Positions 9,330 to 20,828 of a stretch of DNA of 64,000 nucleotides are shown here, piece by piece. Each line of letters begins with the position of its first letter. The stretch's first letter is position 1. The notes beneath the pieces are model-generated. The model ran no database searches. It saw only the letters and a list, made by a program, of their open reading frames with translations, and was not told the origin of the DNA. This stretch comes from Tricholoma matsutake (lineage: Eukaryota; Basidiomycota; Agaricomycetes; Agaricales; Tricholomataceae): contig AP026548.1 in assembly GCA_026075535.2 (NCBI GenBank), forward strand, positions 7,440,001 to 7,504,000, read 5' to 3'. The translations under genes and the position numbers were made by a program.

Positions 9330-10764
9330 ATGACCAATGACCATGCTGCATATTTTGGACAATCGCAACCTCACACCCTCCCTGAGGGAGATGGAGGATC
9401 TGCAAGCACAGGAAATCAGAACAACCCAACCACAGCAGACACTGCTCTCACGCCTCTCGGATGGACCCAGCTACGCAGAGAACAAGAATCAGAGCGACCT
9501 GGAAGAGAGTCAGACCCCAAGTTCAGGAGAGACCTTGTTGAGAGAATTGAAGCACACATCCAGGATTTCAGAGATAAGAAAGTGGCCAAAATCGAGGCTC
9601 TATACCAGATCCTGTGAGTCATCCAAGAAGCCAATGTTGATGAGTCCATTCAACAGGCAGCTCTCAACAAATATGCAAACCAAATCGACCTCATTGACTC
9701 ACACCGACAAAATGCAGAACAATGAGGAGAACATGCAGCATGTCTCGCAGGACCCAGAGACAGTCAAGACATGTATAGGCAACCAGATGAGAATGAGCGA
9801 CCAAGGAGAGAGCATGAACACTGAGAGAGATCAGATGATGATGAAGCAGGGAGGTTCTTGCATGACCTCCGAAGGGAACTTACAAAGAAGCGTAGATGTC
9901 GAACCCCTTCAAACTCTTCTGGCTCAGATGATGGATCCACCTCAGGGAAGGGAGAGGGAGAATCTAACAAGAAGAAACAAATATATCAATCCCAACTCCC
10001 ATGGTACACCGTCAAGACCAATGCACAGAAGCAGGAAGTTGATGAGAACAGAAAGAAGACACAAGAGATCCTCAGAATCTTCCAAAGTGATGTTACCTTT
10101 GCAGAACAAGACATTAAGTGGTCAACCACGGCACCGCAAGGATTTCCCGAGTCTGAATGGCGACATATCTTCCATGGAGAAGCTGTCAACCTTGATGTCG
10201 TGTTTAGCAATCTCCACCACGTTGCCCCTCCTAAGGAGAATGTTGGCCGCATCAGAAGAACAGAAATCTCTCTTGGAAGCACAGATCCAGCTCGAAAGGT
10301 CCAAATGAGTGGTGACTGGACCGCCGCATGGAACACGACCATCAAAGCGACAGTGTATGCTTTCCCCCATAGAGAGTCAAGACGATGAACTGTGAAAATG
10401 GGGAGATTACATTTCATCCAAGTTTTCAGTGAGACAGTCAGGAGCACACCACAAACTCATCGCCTTTGACAAAGCTGTCAGAACCCACGTGGGTGGAGGA
10501 CAAGTGATTTTGCTCACCGACTGAAATGAGTTCTCATATCTTTACTCTGCCTTCCTCCTTCCAGATGGGATCCAAACTGGGTCAGCTGGATGACAGGGGA
10601 CAAGTAACCAGAGAGCATGATCTAGTACATCCTCTGACATCTGTCGGTGATTCAATAGCACAGGTGGATGTTGTAGTGCAGCAGGGACCTGTTGCTACTG
10701 ACATGCCTGTTTCAAATGCAAACAATCAGGACATGGAAAAGAAAACTGTCCTCAGCAAGCATGA
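9330..10764 (+). pseudogene. Ngaro gag-like ORF
   Basis: ATG at 9330. The frame contains TGA at 9615, 9723 and 9822, each where CGA is expected, then a one-base shift near 10390, and ends with a zinc knuckle ACFKCKQSGHGKENC (CX2CX4HX4C) about 10697-10745, finishing at TGA 10762. Other TGA stops occur between the shift and the knuckle. The N-terminal half is charged and probably coiled (RDLVERIEAHIQDFRDKK). A middle block reads WGDYISSKFSVRQSGAHHKL then LYSAFLLPDG, the conserved gag-type core seen before the knuckle in fungal elements of this class. Gag would package the RNA. It overlaps the start of the polymerase frame. Confidence 0.7.
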
Positions 10765-12628
10765 GGCAAGCTATGGATTACGACCCAAATACCTTTGTTA
10801 TAATATTTGGCAAGCACAGGGCAATGACAAAGCAAAGGATCAGGTCGAGCCACTCCGGTGTCTCGCTGACTGGACTGAAACAGCCAAACCACTTCCAACA
10901 GTGCCATTATCCAAACTCAATAACCCCATCACCCTGCAAACAATCAATAGTCAACCCAATCTTTTCAAGATTGTTACCCTGATCAATGTTGACTGGTTTG
11001 AAGCTCTTTTAGCATCACATCCAAATCGCTTGTTCATCAAATCAGTCTGCAGAGGATTGCACGAGGGTTTCTGGCCTTGGGCTGATACCCACCAAGGCAA
11101 ATATCCTCCAACCATTGACAAATCTTTATGGACACCGGAGGACAGACCGGAAGCAGATTTCCTACATGAACAGCGAGATCATGAAAGACTGACAGGGAGG
11201 TTCTCTGGCTCATTCAGTCGAGACCTCCTACCAGGAATGGATGCATCACCTGTGCACACCGTACCCAAACCACACTCAGACAAATTGAGGATGGTGATAG
11301 ACCAAAGTGCTGGTCTATTCTCCCCAAACTCGATGATCAAGCACGAAGATGTCTGCAGCTTCCCACTGGACAACATGACTCACCTCGGAGAAGGCCTCAT
11401 TTGCCGACACCAAGCTGAGCCAGGCCAGTCCTGGGTCCTCTACAAGTCAGATGTTGCTGAGGCTTATCAATTACTTCCTATGCATCCTTTGTGGCAGATC
11501 AAACAGATCGTTACAATTGATGGAGAATGAGATGTTGATTGAAACAATTGTTTTGGAGGACGAGGGTCTCCTGGAATATACATCTCTTTCAATGGTTTAG
11601 TAACTTGGATAGCGCGAAGGATTAAATTAATTGAAGACCTATGGACTTACATGGATGATTCATTTGGCATCGACAAAGAAGGGAACTTGGTGTGGTATCA
11701 TAAGTATGAGAAGCACATGCCCGCAAACCAGGTCAAGCTTCTATCCCTCTGGGATGAACTCGGTATTCCCCACCAACCTCACGAACAACTCTTTGGCACG
11801 ACACTCACCATTATTGGTATCTATGTCAATGCCAACAACCTGACTTTCTCTCTCCCGAAACAAGCATTGGATGAACTCCTACAGGAGATTGAGGAATTCA
11901 CCTCCTGGTCAGAACGGAAGCATGGTGCATCATGGAGTTTACGCTGCTGGCAAAGACTGGCAGGCTGGGTGAATTGGAGTTTCAACGTATTCCCATTGCT
12001 GAAGCCTAGCCTGAACCACCTCTATCCAAAAATTGCAGGGAAGGATCACCCTCTGACCAAAATCAGGGTCAACAATGCCATGTGTGAAGATCTTGACTGG
12101 GCAACGCACCACATGCACACTTCACTTGGGATCAACTTGCTCTCGAGCATGTCTTGGGATGTTGAGGACGCAGATGTGACAGTTTTCTGTGATGCGTGCA
12201 TGGAAGGACTTGCCTTCTACTATCCTGATCGCCTCACTGGTTTCTATGCACCTGTACCCAATGAGTCTGTACATGACATCATCTTCTACTTTGAGGCTCT
12301 GGCTGTTGCTAGTGCCTGCAATGATCTGAAGAAAATGATGACACACCAATTGCACATCATCATCTACACCGATAGCATGAACATGGTCAACATTTTCAGC
12401 TCCCTGCACTGCCTGCCTGAGTTCAACTCTCTCCTACGACATTGTGTTGATGTCATGATCATTAAGGAGTTCCAGATCCGAGTCTTGCACGTCCCAGGAG
12501 AACACAATGCGATTGCTGATGCGATCTCACGGCGGGAATTTTATTGGGCGCAACAACTTGCACCCGGCCTGCAGATCAAAACCTTTCAACCCCCACAACT
12601 CTTCACACTGGGGGCAACCAAAAAATGA
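10735..12628 (+). pseudogene. Ngaro reverse transcriptase / RNase H
   Basis: A single frame is broken only by TGA at 11528 and 11540 (both CGA-type). Reverse transcriptase motifs are YKSDVAEAYQLLPMHP (palm, first Asp), CFGGRGSPGIYISF, and the catalytic box TYMDDSFG near 11645-11668. RNase H follows with VTVFCDA, YFEALAVA, II-YTDSMNMV and the C-terminal HVPGEHNAIADAISR near 12490-12530. The protein would copy element RNA to DNA in virus-like particles. The catalytic residues visible are intact, so loss of function comes from the stops. The end overlaps the recombinase frame by about 85 nt. Confidence 0.85.
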
Positions 12629-13599
12629 TTGTATTGCACATTTGTGCCCAGCAACCAATGCAGGAAGTGTGGTCACAAGAGCAGCTAGTCCGTGAGTGGG
12701 CCATAGCACTGGGACAAGCTATTGATGTTAGCACCTGGGACAACTATGGCTTGGCCCTAAACTCTTACCTAACATTCGTCCGACTTCACAACATTCCTGT
12801 GGAACCAACTGCTGACACCCTCAGTCTCTACACTGTTTACATGTGCCATCATATCAGGCCAGATTCCATTGATACATACCTCTCAGGGATCTGTCAACAA
12901 CTTGAGCCTTACTTTCCAAAAGTTTGCGAAGCCCGGAGGGGATGGCTTGTTCACCGCATGTTGGAAGGCTGCAAACACTTGTGTGGGACACCTACGATCA
13001 GGAAGTGTGCCCTGACAATTGACGATCTCAACCATGTGTGCTCCTCTCACTGTGACTACACTTCCCATGATGACCTCCTTTTCTACACCCAACTATGTGT
13101 TGGTTTCTTTGCATTGATGCGACTTGACAAACTTACATTTCCCGACAGTATTGCCCTTCGGGACCCTTGCAAACTGACAAAGTGGGACACCGTTCATCTC
13201 CACCCCACCTATTTTCAATTCTTCTTGCCTGGCCACAAGGCCGACCAATTTTTTGAGGGAAACACCATCATCATCCGTGAGAACCCACTCTTGTGCAACC
13301 CAATGAAACTCTTCTGATTGTACATAGCATCCCAAGACTGCCGGTTCCCACTGTCGTCACCACTCTGGCTGACTTCCACTGGCAGGGTCCCGACCAGAAC
13401 CTTCTTCATATGACGTTTATGCTTGTGGTTTGACAAGGATGTCGCTGGACAGTCCATGCGAGCAGGTGGTGCCACTTCCCTAGCCAAAAATGGGGTGGCA
13501 CCACATATTATTCAAGGCATCGGACGTTGGGCATTGGCCACATGGCAGATCTACATCCAAAAACACCCAGTGCTGCTGCAAGCGATGCTCCATGCGTGA
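12544..13599 (+). pseudogene. Ngaro tyrosine recombinase
   Basis: One frame with two TGA interruptions (13315 and 13411, both CGA-type) encodes a tyrosine recombinase. The N-terminal SAM-like/core-binding region (WDNYGLALNSYLTFVRLHN) is followed by the first catalytic box GFFALMRLDKLTFPD (Arg), then the second box GQSMRAGGATSLAKNG (Arg) and GRWALATWQIYIQKHP, which holds the nucleophilic Tyr. The frame ends at TGA 13597. The enzyme integrates the circular cDNA without a target duplication, consistent with the absence of an integrase. The order gag, RT/RH, recombinase matches Ngaro. Confidence 0.85.
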
Positions 13600-13997
13600 G
13601 TGTCCATGAGGTGTCACAGTCCCATTGCCCCGCAGGGCATGCTGCATGATTCACGCGTGAAATCTGCATGGTCCAGTTCTATGCTCCGCTGAGTGCTTAC
13701 ATCGCCAACTTTCCTGTCATTTGATTTCTGTCCATCTATTTTTCATCTCACAGACATTTTTCTGCAACGCATGGATTTAGGCATGAATTAAACTTCTTCC
13801 TTCTTTCTACTATACACAAACTGGGACATGGACACAGACAGATTTTCTTGCTTCGTTCTCTGCCTTGACTACAGCCACACCTGGTCACTTTGGACATAGT
13901 TTCATGGACATTACTTTGTATCTTTCACTCCTCACATCGTACCTCATCTTCCAAAATCCACACACAACCCCTACCTTTTTCTCTTTTTAGGACTTTA
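13600..13997 (+). other. Ngaro 3' untranslated region
   Basis: No reading frame follows the recombinase up to repeat B1. T-rich sequence; nothing else recognised. Confidence 0.5.
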
Positions 13998-14108
13998 GGT
14001 GTACCTTGACGATACAAATACATGACAGTCATTAAGGCTGACCCTAAGGGTTGCCAAATGACTCTTTCTCCCTACCTCGTGCCCACACTGTAAGCCTTTG
14101 CTCATTGG
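13998..14108 (+). repeat. Ngaro split repeat B1
   Basis: 111 bp starting ggtgtaccttgacgatac and ending gctcattgg; matched over the same length by B2. Confidence 0.8.
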
Positions 14109-14111
14109 TTG

Positions 14112-14186
14112 GGTTTAAAGTCCATTTACATGGGTCCAATGGTGAAGGTTTTCGACGATGCGAGACGAACGCACTGTGTGCACCAC
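14112..14186 (+). repeat. Ngaro split repeat A2, left part
   Basis: The first 75 bp of A2, cut by the gypsy insertion. The last five bases, accac, are the target site duplicated at 20824-20828. Confidence 0.8.
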
Positions 14187-14888
14187 TGTTAAGACTATAG
14201 GTCTTTAACTCAGCCTTGGCTTCGTATGTTACAGTTGGAGGTCTCGTATCGCACTAGGAGACTTCCCTAGTGTATTGGGCTTCCTGCCTTCACTTGGGTA
14301 CTTCCTCAAGTTGTCACAGTTATCCGTCCTCAGAGGCTTTCTGAGTAGACCGTTGGTTTGTGTATCACAGTTGGAGGCTTTCCAACTGTCGAGTTCGAGT
14401 TATCACAGCTAGGGGCTTCCTAAGCTGTCGAGTGGTCAGTTGAGTCTAAGACCGTTGATTGAATTAGGTCAAGCTAAGGAATACAGGCAGTATTACTGTA
14501 GCTTATATATGGTTCAGAGAATGTCTATCATCCAATCGGAATACGAGATCCTTGTCAAGTAAATATAGAAAGAACAATAGAACAGCAAGCCTCATGCCTA
14601 GCATGAGGCGTCCGATGTCATGGAGTGCTGCGGCGCAGCATGTCGAAGAACAATAGCAGATAACCCTCATGCCAAGCATGAGGCGTCCGATGTCATGGAT
14701 CCGATATCAAGGGTCCGATGTCAAGGAGTCCGATGTCACAGAGTCCGACATCACGGAATACTGCAGTGCAGCATGTCAATCGACAGGAGTCAGGTCAGGG
14801 GGGGGTCTCCATCGGAAGTGAGTCATGTCGTGTCAGAAGGGAAAAATGAAATGCCTGGTCTTGCAGGTCCAGATAACAAATTGTAACA
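14187..14888 (-). repeat. 3' LTR of nested gypsy element
   Basis: It begins tgttaagactatagg and ends attgtaaca on the plus strand. It contains a cluster of gtccgatgtcaNgga units (about 14668-14755) and two near-palindromes, cctcatgcctagcatgagg and cctcatgccaagcatgagg. Compared with the 5' LTR it lacks a short ctttccaactg block and differs mostly by C/T and G/A changes. Confidence 0.9.
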
Positions 14889-15513
14889 TCACCCTCTCTC
14901 TATCTTCGAAGTCACTGACTTCGATCAAAATCTCTTTCTCCTCTCTAGTCAGGAGGTGGGGTGGGGTCGTGGGGTTTGAGGAAATTGGTTGGAGCGCAGC
15001 AGTGTTCCCAACTCTCCATGTTCTCTGAGCAGGAACCTCTTCGCCAGGCTATATCCGCTCTTGTCATCATAGTGGGTATTCCACTGCAGGTCTCTCCACA
15101 GGAGCACACTTACCCCTGATAGTGGTCTTCTGCCGGGGGCGAGTCCTTCTCGATTGATGTAGAAGTCCTCTGGGAAGTAGTCCTCCTCGTCCAGTTCTCC
15201 CTCAAAGCACCACTCTTCATACTGTGCCCTCACCCAATTGTAATCCGCTTTCGTGCTTCTCCAGGCAAAGAGACAGCATTTCAGACAGGATGAGGTCATC
15301 CTTCTTATCCAATCATCCCTTGTAATCCAGAAGAGAATCCCATGCGGGTCTGCCAGGGAGTATGTTCGTCAGTGGTTGTTGGTCGATGACCGTTCACCCA
15401 GTCCTTGCTGGGGTTCGTGGTAGGTGTAGTGTCGATGGGATGGTGAGCATTCTGTGGTTTCTTTTGTGGTTTGTTTGGTGGGTGTCTTGGTCTTGGGGGT
15501 TCTACAGCTGTCG
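14889..15513 (-). other. 3' untranslated part of nested gypsy with polypurine tract
   Basis: On the minus strand the tract AGATAGAGAGAGGGTGA (14889-14905) sits directly before the 3' LTR and is the expected plus-strand primer. The remaining approximately 600 bp after the chromodomain stop carry no conserved domain. Confidence 0.6.
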
Positions 15514-16545
15514 TCACTGTTTATATGCCCCTAGGATTGTCTTGGCATGTTTCAGGTTTCCCTTGGGCTCCCATGAGTTCTCCGAGGTCGGGTATCTGAC
15601 CCACTTCACTAAGAAGTGCATGGTCCTTCCTTTCTTTTTATGTCCAATGATCGCTTCCACTTCATACTCCGATTCACCTTCTATCAGGTCGGGCGGTGGT
15701 TCTGGGAAGTTTGGTCCATGTGTCTCGGTTTCTTTGTATGGGGAAATAAGTGCCGTGTGGAATACCGGGTGTATTTTCCACTGTTCTGGTAACTTCAGTC
15801 AATAGGAGAGTGGGCTCAGGACCTTCTCGATAGAGAATGGTCCTTCTCTTTTCGGTGCGAGCTTCTTTGTTTGGTGCATCGTTCTGAGGTTCTTCGCTTC
15901 TAGCCACACTCTGTCTCCTTCTTTGAACGGGGTGAAGTGCCTTGTCGTTCTTTCCGCCATCATCTGTCTGGCTAACTCGTGAGTTGCCTTCGCTTCATCT
16001 CGGGCCCGTTGCAGTGCAACTATTCATTTTTCTATGGCCGGTATGTTCATCTTCAGGTAGGGGAGTGGGATCGCCTTGGGCTCATAGCCCGTCATGAGGT
16101 AGAACGGGGAGTTCTTCTGTACGGAGTGCATTCTCTGGTTGTGCGTGAACTCCGCGGTCGGGAGGAGGTGCTTCCAATTCTCCTGGTTGTTTGAGCAGAA
16201 GATCCGTAAGTATACTTCCACTTCCTGGTTCACCCGTTCTGTCTCCCCGTCGGTCTGGGGGTGGTACGCTGTGCTCATTGCCAGATTGATTCCGAGCAGC
16301 CTTCCTAGCTCCTGGAACAGCTGCGAGGCAAATCTGGGATCTCTGTCAGAGATGATCTTGTCTGGGAGGCCGAATCGTTTGTAGACGTAGTCTAGATAGA
16401 GGGTGGCCGCTCCCAATGCATCCACAGTTTTCCTGCAAGGGATAAAAATTACCCCCTTTGTAAGCCCATGGTCTACCACGACCATGAGTGCATCATAACC
16501 ATTGGACTCTGGTAGGTCGGTTATGAAATCTGTTGTCACCATGTT
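15514..16545 (-). pseudogene. Gypsy integrase core and chromodomain (nested element)
   Basis: The visible integrase starts abruptly at [14 protein letters not shown] and continues with [29 protein letters not shown] (second Asp), [17 protein letters not shown] (Glu) and the GPY/F-type region EGDRVWLEARNLR, then WKIHPVFHT. A C-terminal chromodomain follows (SEYEVEAIIGHKKKGRTMHF then LVKWVRYPTSENSWEP). TGA stops at 16024 and near 15797 occur where Arg is expected. The N-terminal HHCC zinc finger and the first part of the domain are missing through the internal deletion. The chromodomain would tether integration to modified chromatin. Confidence 0.85.
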
Positions 16546-18914
16546 TCTAGCGATCATATTATCGCCAGTAGCTCCCTGTCGTAAATCTCGTAGTTCCGTT
16601 CCGTTGGTGTTAGCGCATGCAATATATATCCGCATGGGTGCCAGTCCCCATTCGTGTCCCTTTGTCTCAGCACTCCTCCTGTCGCATGTTTTGAGGCGTC
16701 TGATTCGATCGTGAATGGCTTTGTCGGGTCTGGCATCAGCAGTACCGGGGCTTCTGCGAATTTCCTTTTCAGCGTTTGAAAGGCTTGTTCGCATTCCGTT
16801 GTCCAGTTGAACGTCTTGTCCTTCCTCGTCAGTTCATTAAGCGGTCTGCTTGTCTCCACAAAATGCCCAATGAATTTCCTGTAGAAATTCCCAAATCCCA
16901 GGAAGGATCTGACTGCCTTTACATTCATTGGGGTAGGCCAATCCTGTATACCTGCCAGTTTTGTGTTGTCCATGGCAATTTCATTGGGTTGGATGATTAG
17001 ACCCAAGAATTCCACTTTGTGGACGTCGAACTTGCATTTCTCTGGCTTCAGGTATAAGTCGTTTTCTGCCAGTCTTTGCAGTACCCTCTTTGTCCTTTCC
17101 TGGTGTTCATTCTGATCCTTGGAGAATATCAGGATGTCATCCATGTAGATCACAAGCCATCCTTCTCCGATCATGTCGCGGAATATCTCATTCATCATTG
17201 CCTGGAAGGTCGCCAGTGAGTTGCATAATCCAAAGAACATCACCATTGGTTCAAACAGCCCCCGATTTGTCTTGAAGGCTGCCTTCCATTGATCTCTGTC
17301 TTTGATTCTGATGTTGTGATATCCCCATTGGATGTCCAATTTCGTAAACCATTTCACCCCTCTTAGTTTGTCCAACAGGTCTCCTACCAGCGGCAGCGGG
17401 TAGGTGTTCTTGATCATTCCATTATTCAAGTACCTGTAATCTTGGCAAGGTCATAGCGCGTCCGAGTCCTTCTTCGCAACGAAGAAGAATGGCAATGCCA
17501 TGGGTGATTTCGATGGTCGGATGTATCCTTTCTGCAGGCTTTCGTCGAGAAACTCGTTGAGTTTCTTTTGTTCTGCTGGTGACAGTGGGTAAACCCTGCA
17601 ATCCTTTGCTACAAAGTCTGGTTTCAGTTTAATCGCGTGATCCCAGGGTCTTGATTCTGGGAATCGTTCTGATGCTTCCTTTTTGAATATCCATCGGTAC
17701 TCCTTGTACTGTTCAGGGAGTAGTTCATCTAGGGTCTTCTGTTCGGGGTCTCCTTCCTTCTTGTGTGTCAGGTGTTGAGAGACCGATGTCTTTGCCCTAA
17801 TCCAGATATTTTGTCCATAAGCATATCGTGGTGATCCTTTTGCCTTTACGATCCAAGAGATTGTCTTCGTCGTCAGAGAATATCGGTATCTTGGCTCATC
17901 ATATTCCTCCATCAGCGGTGTCTTAGCTGGCTCGAATATTCCAATGACAGGTTCTCCTCGGATGTAGGCGACTAGTAGCTCGTCATCTTCGATCCTTAGT
18001 TCGGGTGTCTCTTTCGGTTGTTCCATTGCCTGTTCTGTTGCCTGTTCATGGTTTGCCTGTGCTGGGTTTTCCTTCCCAGTGTCTTCTTCATCTTGTGGCC
18101 CAATGGGCTCCACATCTTGAAGAGTCGTGATCGCGATCTCTTCATCGTCAATTTCTTCGTTCGTCGCTTTTCTTGTCTTGATGGGCATCTTGCTCCTTTT
18201 TGGTTCTTCGTGGAGGACTCCTCCTATCAGTTTCGCCTTGGCGACAACTCTTCGGCATTGCTCTCGGCATTCTTCTTTTGCCAGTTCTTCTTTCTTGTTT
18301 TTCAGGGCTATCTTTTCCCTTGCTTTCGCAACTATTCAGGCCAGTGCCAGTCATCCTTCTTCTTTTCTAGTGGCCAATTTCTCCAGCTCTCTGGTGGCCA
18401 GCTTTTTCCACTGTGCTCATTCTTCCTCGGCGGCTTTCTTCTTGAGGGCGAGCTTCTCTTGATCTCTGGCAATGATGCCTCAGCACCATGCCTGTCGTTC
18501 TTCTTTTGTCATGTCTAAGGGGTTCTTCTTCTTTTCGGTTCCCTTCTGATGCCATGACAGGTGTTCATCATCAGTTTTCTTGGTTTGTACCCTACCGATA
18601 AGGGTTCTCCCTCCCCCATGTGAGAATTCAGGGTGGGTCTTGTCATTCGTCCTGAATTGGAAGGTTCCAATTCTCCAGTCGATTACTGGATTGATTCTCC
18701 TGAGCCATGGCAAGCCCAATATGACTGATTCCTTTCCCAGTCCTGCAATGAGGAAGGTCATTGGGAAAGTCCTTCCATTGATCGTCAAGAGTCCCTTGGC
18801 ATAGTGGGAAATCTCCCCTTTCTTGTTTGGGGTTCTGTCCATGTTCTTGACCTTGATCACCTTCTCCAGGGGGTACAGTTCAAATCCGCCATCCTCTGCG
18901 AATTCATGACTCAT
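16546..18914 (-). pseudogene. Gypsy protease region, reverse transcriptase and partial RNase H (nested element)
   Basis: One frame from 18914 down to 16554 is interrupted only by TGA (for example 18480, 17451). The protease region shows VILGLPWLRRINPVIDWR, but the DSG catalytic triad is not visible upstream. A long Lys/Glu/Ala-rich, probably coiled-coil linker (about 18480-18190) separates it from the reverse transcriptase, which has [34 protein letters not shown] and the catalytic YMDD ([13 protein letters not shown]). RNase H begins with [14 protein letters not shown] and [13 protein letters not shown], then stops at the deletion junction. The rest of RNase H and the linker to integrase are absent. 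Confidence 0.85.
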
Positions 18915-18980
18915 GAATATCCCTCAGTACAGAGCAGACAGAGATTTCGGTGGTACCTGGCATTGAGGCAGGCCACCCCT

Positions 18981-20063
18981 TTAAAAACCCTCATCTCCAA
19001 TGGCAGCGATGGCTGTCGCTTCTTCTCCATCGAGTTTGTTCAAGATCGCTCTGATCTTTGAGTAGGCTTCTTTGCCTTTGTTCTTTGGAAAAGGCCGGTC
19101 CTCGGTCCTTGTTTCCCCTTTCTTGTGTTCAGTTGCTCTGTGTCCGGGCTGGTGGCACACAAAGCACAACCCTTTCTTCATGTGTTCAATCCTCTCCTGG
19201 TAGGAGAGGCGGTTGATCTCGAGTGGGGTTTCCTTTGCCTTAGAGGCCGGGAGCTTCTTCGTAAAAGTCTCCTGCAGCCTCCCTGCTATGGCCTTTGCTC
19301 TTCTCCACTGTCCATCGTACTTGGAGGCGGCATTGATCATTCCTTCCAAGGTCGTAGGGATCGTTTCCATGTTGAAAACTCTTTTGAGGAGCTTGGGGTT
19401 CAACCCATCCATAAAGAGTTCAATGAGGGCGGTGTCGTTGTTGATTCCTGCCTTCTCTCACAGGATTTGGAACTGTGCAATGTAGTCCTCCAGGTCCTGT
19501 CCCTGCTTCAATGTCTTCATCTCGGTTCTGGCCCTGCCAGCTTCATCGATTGGCATGAACGCTGTCTTGAGCGCCGATTCAAAGGTAGACCAGGTTCCTA
19601 GGTCTTCCCTCTCTGCCCAAGTCTGTGCCCAGGGCACAGCAGTTCCTCCGTTCATGAAGGACAATGCGAAGATGATCTTCTTCTCGTCGGTGTCGTAGAT
19701 TCCATGGTTTACTATCAAATAGAGTTTCACTTCTTGTAAGAACTTCGCAGTTCTAGTTCGGTCCCCTGTGAAGTTGGAGGGAGTTCGTATTCTGATCTCC
19801 TTGGTCGATGCGGTGGGTTCGGTAGACATGTTGGCATTGTCGTCGGATAGGGAGAATGGATCTCGTTCTGGGGTTTCTTCTTTATCAAAGGATCTAAAAT
19901 CCTCTTCATCGAGGTATTGGGGTTCTTTGTCACTGGTTCTCTTTGAGAACCACTTTTGTGCTGGTTCCGAGTATTGTACTAGTCGACCCTGGTATCTATA
20001 CCACGGGGTTCTTCCTGATGATGCTCCGGTTGGAGGTCTGTCTGGGCTTTGTCTGAAAGACAT
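18981..20063 (-). pseudogene. Gypsy gag (nested element)
   Basis: ATG at 20063; 360 codons with a single TGA (19458-19460) where the surrounding ILREK context suggests CGA. It contains the Retrotrans_gag-type core (FLQEVKLYLIVNHGIYDTDE, WAQTWAERED) and a C-terminal zinc knuckle CFVCHQPGHRATEH, in which the fourth ligand is His rather than the usual Cys. Gag would form the particle and bind RNA. Confidence 0.8.
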
Positions 20064-20098
20064 TGTGTCTGCACCTAGGTAGGTGGACTTCGTAGATC

Positions 20099-20110
20099 AG
20101 CTTGACCTTT
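20099..20110 (-). promoter_or_regulatory. Self-complementary primer-binding site of nested gypsy
   Basis: The ten bases at 20099-20108 are, in RNA sense, AGGTCAAGCT and lie 2 nt from the 5' LTR. They are exactly complementary to AGCTTGACCT, the RNA sense of 20401-20410 inside the same LTR. That stretch lies about 30 nt downstream of TATATAAG (plus-strand cttatata, 20437-20444), so it is where the transcript should start. This fits Tf1/sushi self-priming rather than tRNA priming. Confidence 0.65.
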
Positions 20111-20823
20111 TGTTAAGACTATAGGTCTTTAACTCAGCCTTGGCTTCATATGTTACAGTTGGAGGCTTTCCAACTGTCTCGTATTGCACTAGGAGACTTT
20201 CCTAGTGTATCAGGCTTCCTGCCTTCACTTGGGTACTTCCTCAAGTTGTCACGGTTATCCATACTCAGAGGCTTTCTGAGTAGACCATTGGTTTGTGTAT
20301 CACAGTTGGAGGCTTTCCAACTGTTGAGTTTGAGTTATCACAGCTAGGGGCTTCCTAAGCTGTCGAGTGTTCAGTTGAGTCTAAGACCATTGATTGAATT
20401 AGGTCAAGCTAAGGAATACAGGCAGTATTACTGTAGCTTATATACGGTTCAGAGAATGTCTATCGTCCAATCAGAATACGAGATCCTTGTCAAGTAAATA
20501 TAGAAAGAACAATAGAACAGCAAGCCTCATGCCTAGCATGAGGCGTCCGATGTCATGGAGTGCTGCAGCGCAGCATGTCAAAGAACAATAGCAGATAACC
20601 CTCATGCCAAGCATGAGGCGTCCGATGTCACGGATCTGATATCAAGGGTCCGATGTCAAGGAGTCCGATGTCATGGAGTCCAACGTCATGGAATACTGTG
20701 GTGCAGCATGTCGATCGACAGGAGTCAGGTCAGGGGGGGGTCTCCATCGGAAGTGAGTCATGTCGTGTCAGAAGGGAAAAATGAAATGCCCGGTCTTGTG
20801 GGTCCAGATAACAAATCATAACA
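20111..20823 (-). repeat. 5' LTR of nested gypsy element
   Basis: 713 bp, TG...CA. It contains the TATATAAG box (20437-20444, minus strand) and the predicted R start near 20410, giving an R-U5 of about 300 nt. Confidence 0.9.
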
Positions 20824-20828
20824 ACCAC

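Larger units (their letters stand above)
14187..20823 (-). mobile_element. Ty3/gypsy chromovirus (nested in Ngaro repeat A2)
   Basis: Two LTRs of 702 and 713 bp with TG...CA ends are flanked by the 5-bp duplication accac (14182-14186 and 20824-20828). Coding runs on the minus strand: gag, protease region, reverse transcriptase, partial RNase H, integrase, chromodomain. A purine tract (revcomp of 14889-14905) abuts the 3' LTR, and a self-complementary primer site abuts the 5' LTR. The frames contain only TGA stops, and an internal deletion joins RNase H directly to the integrase core. It is defective. Confidence 0.9.
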
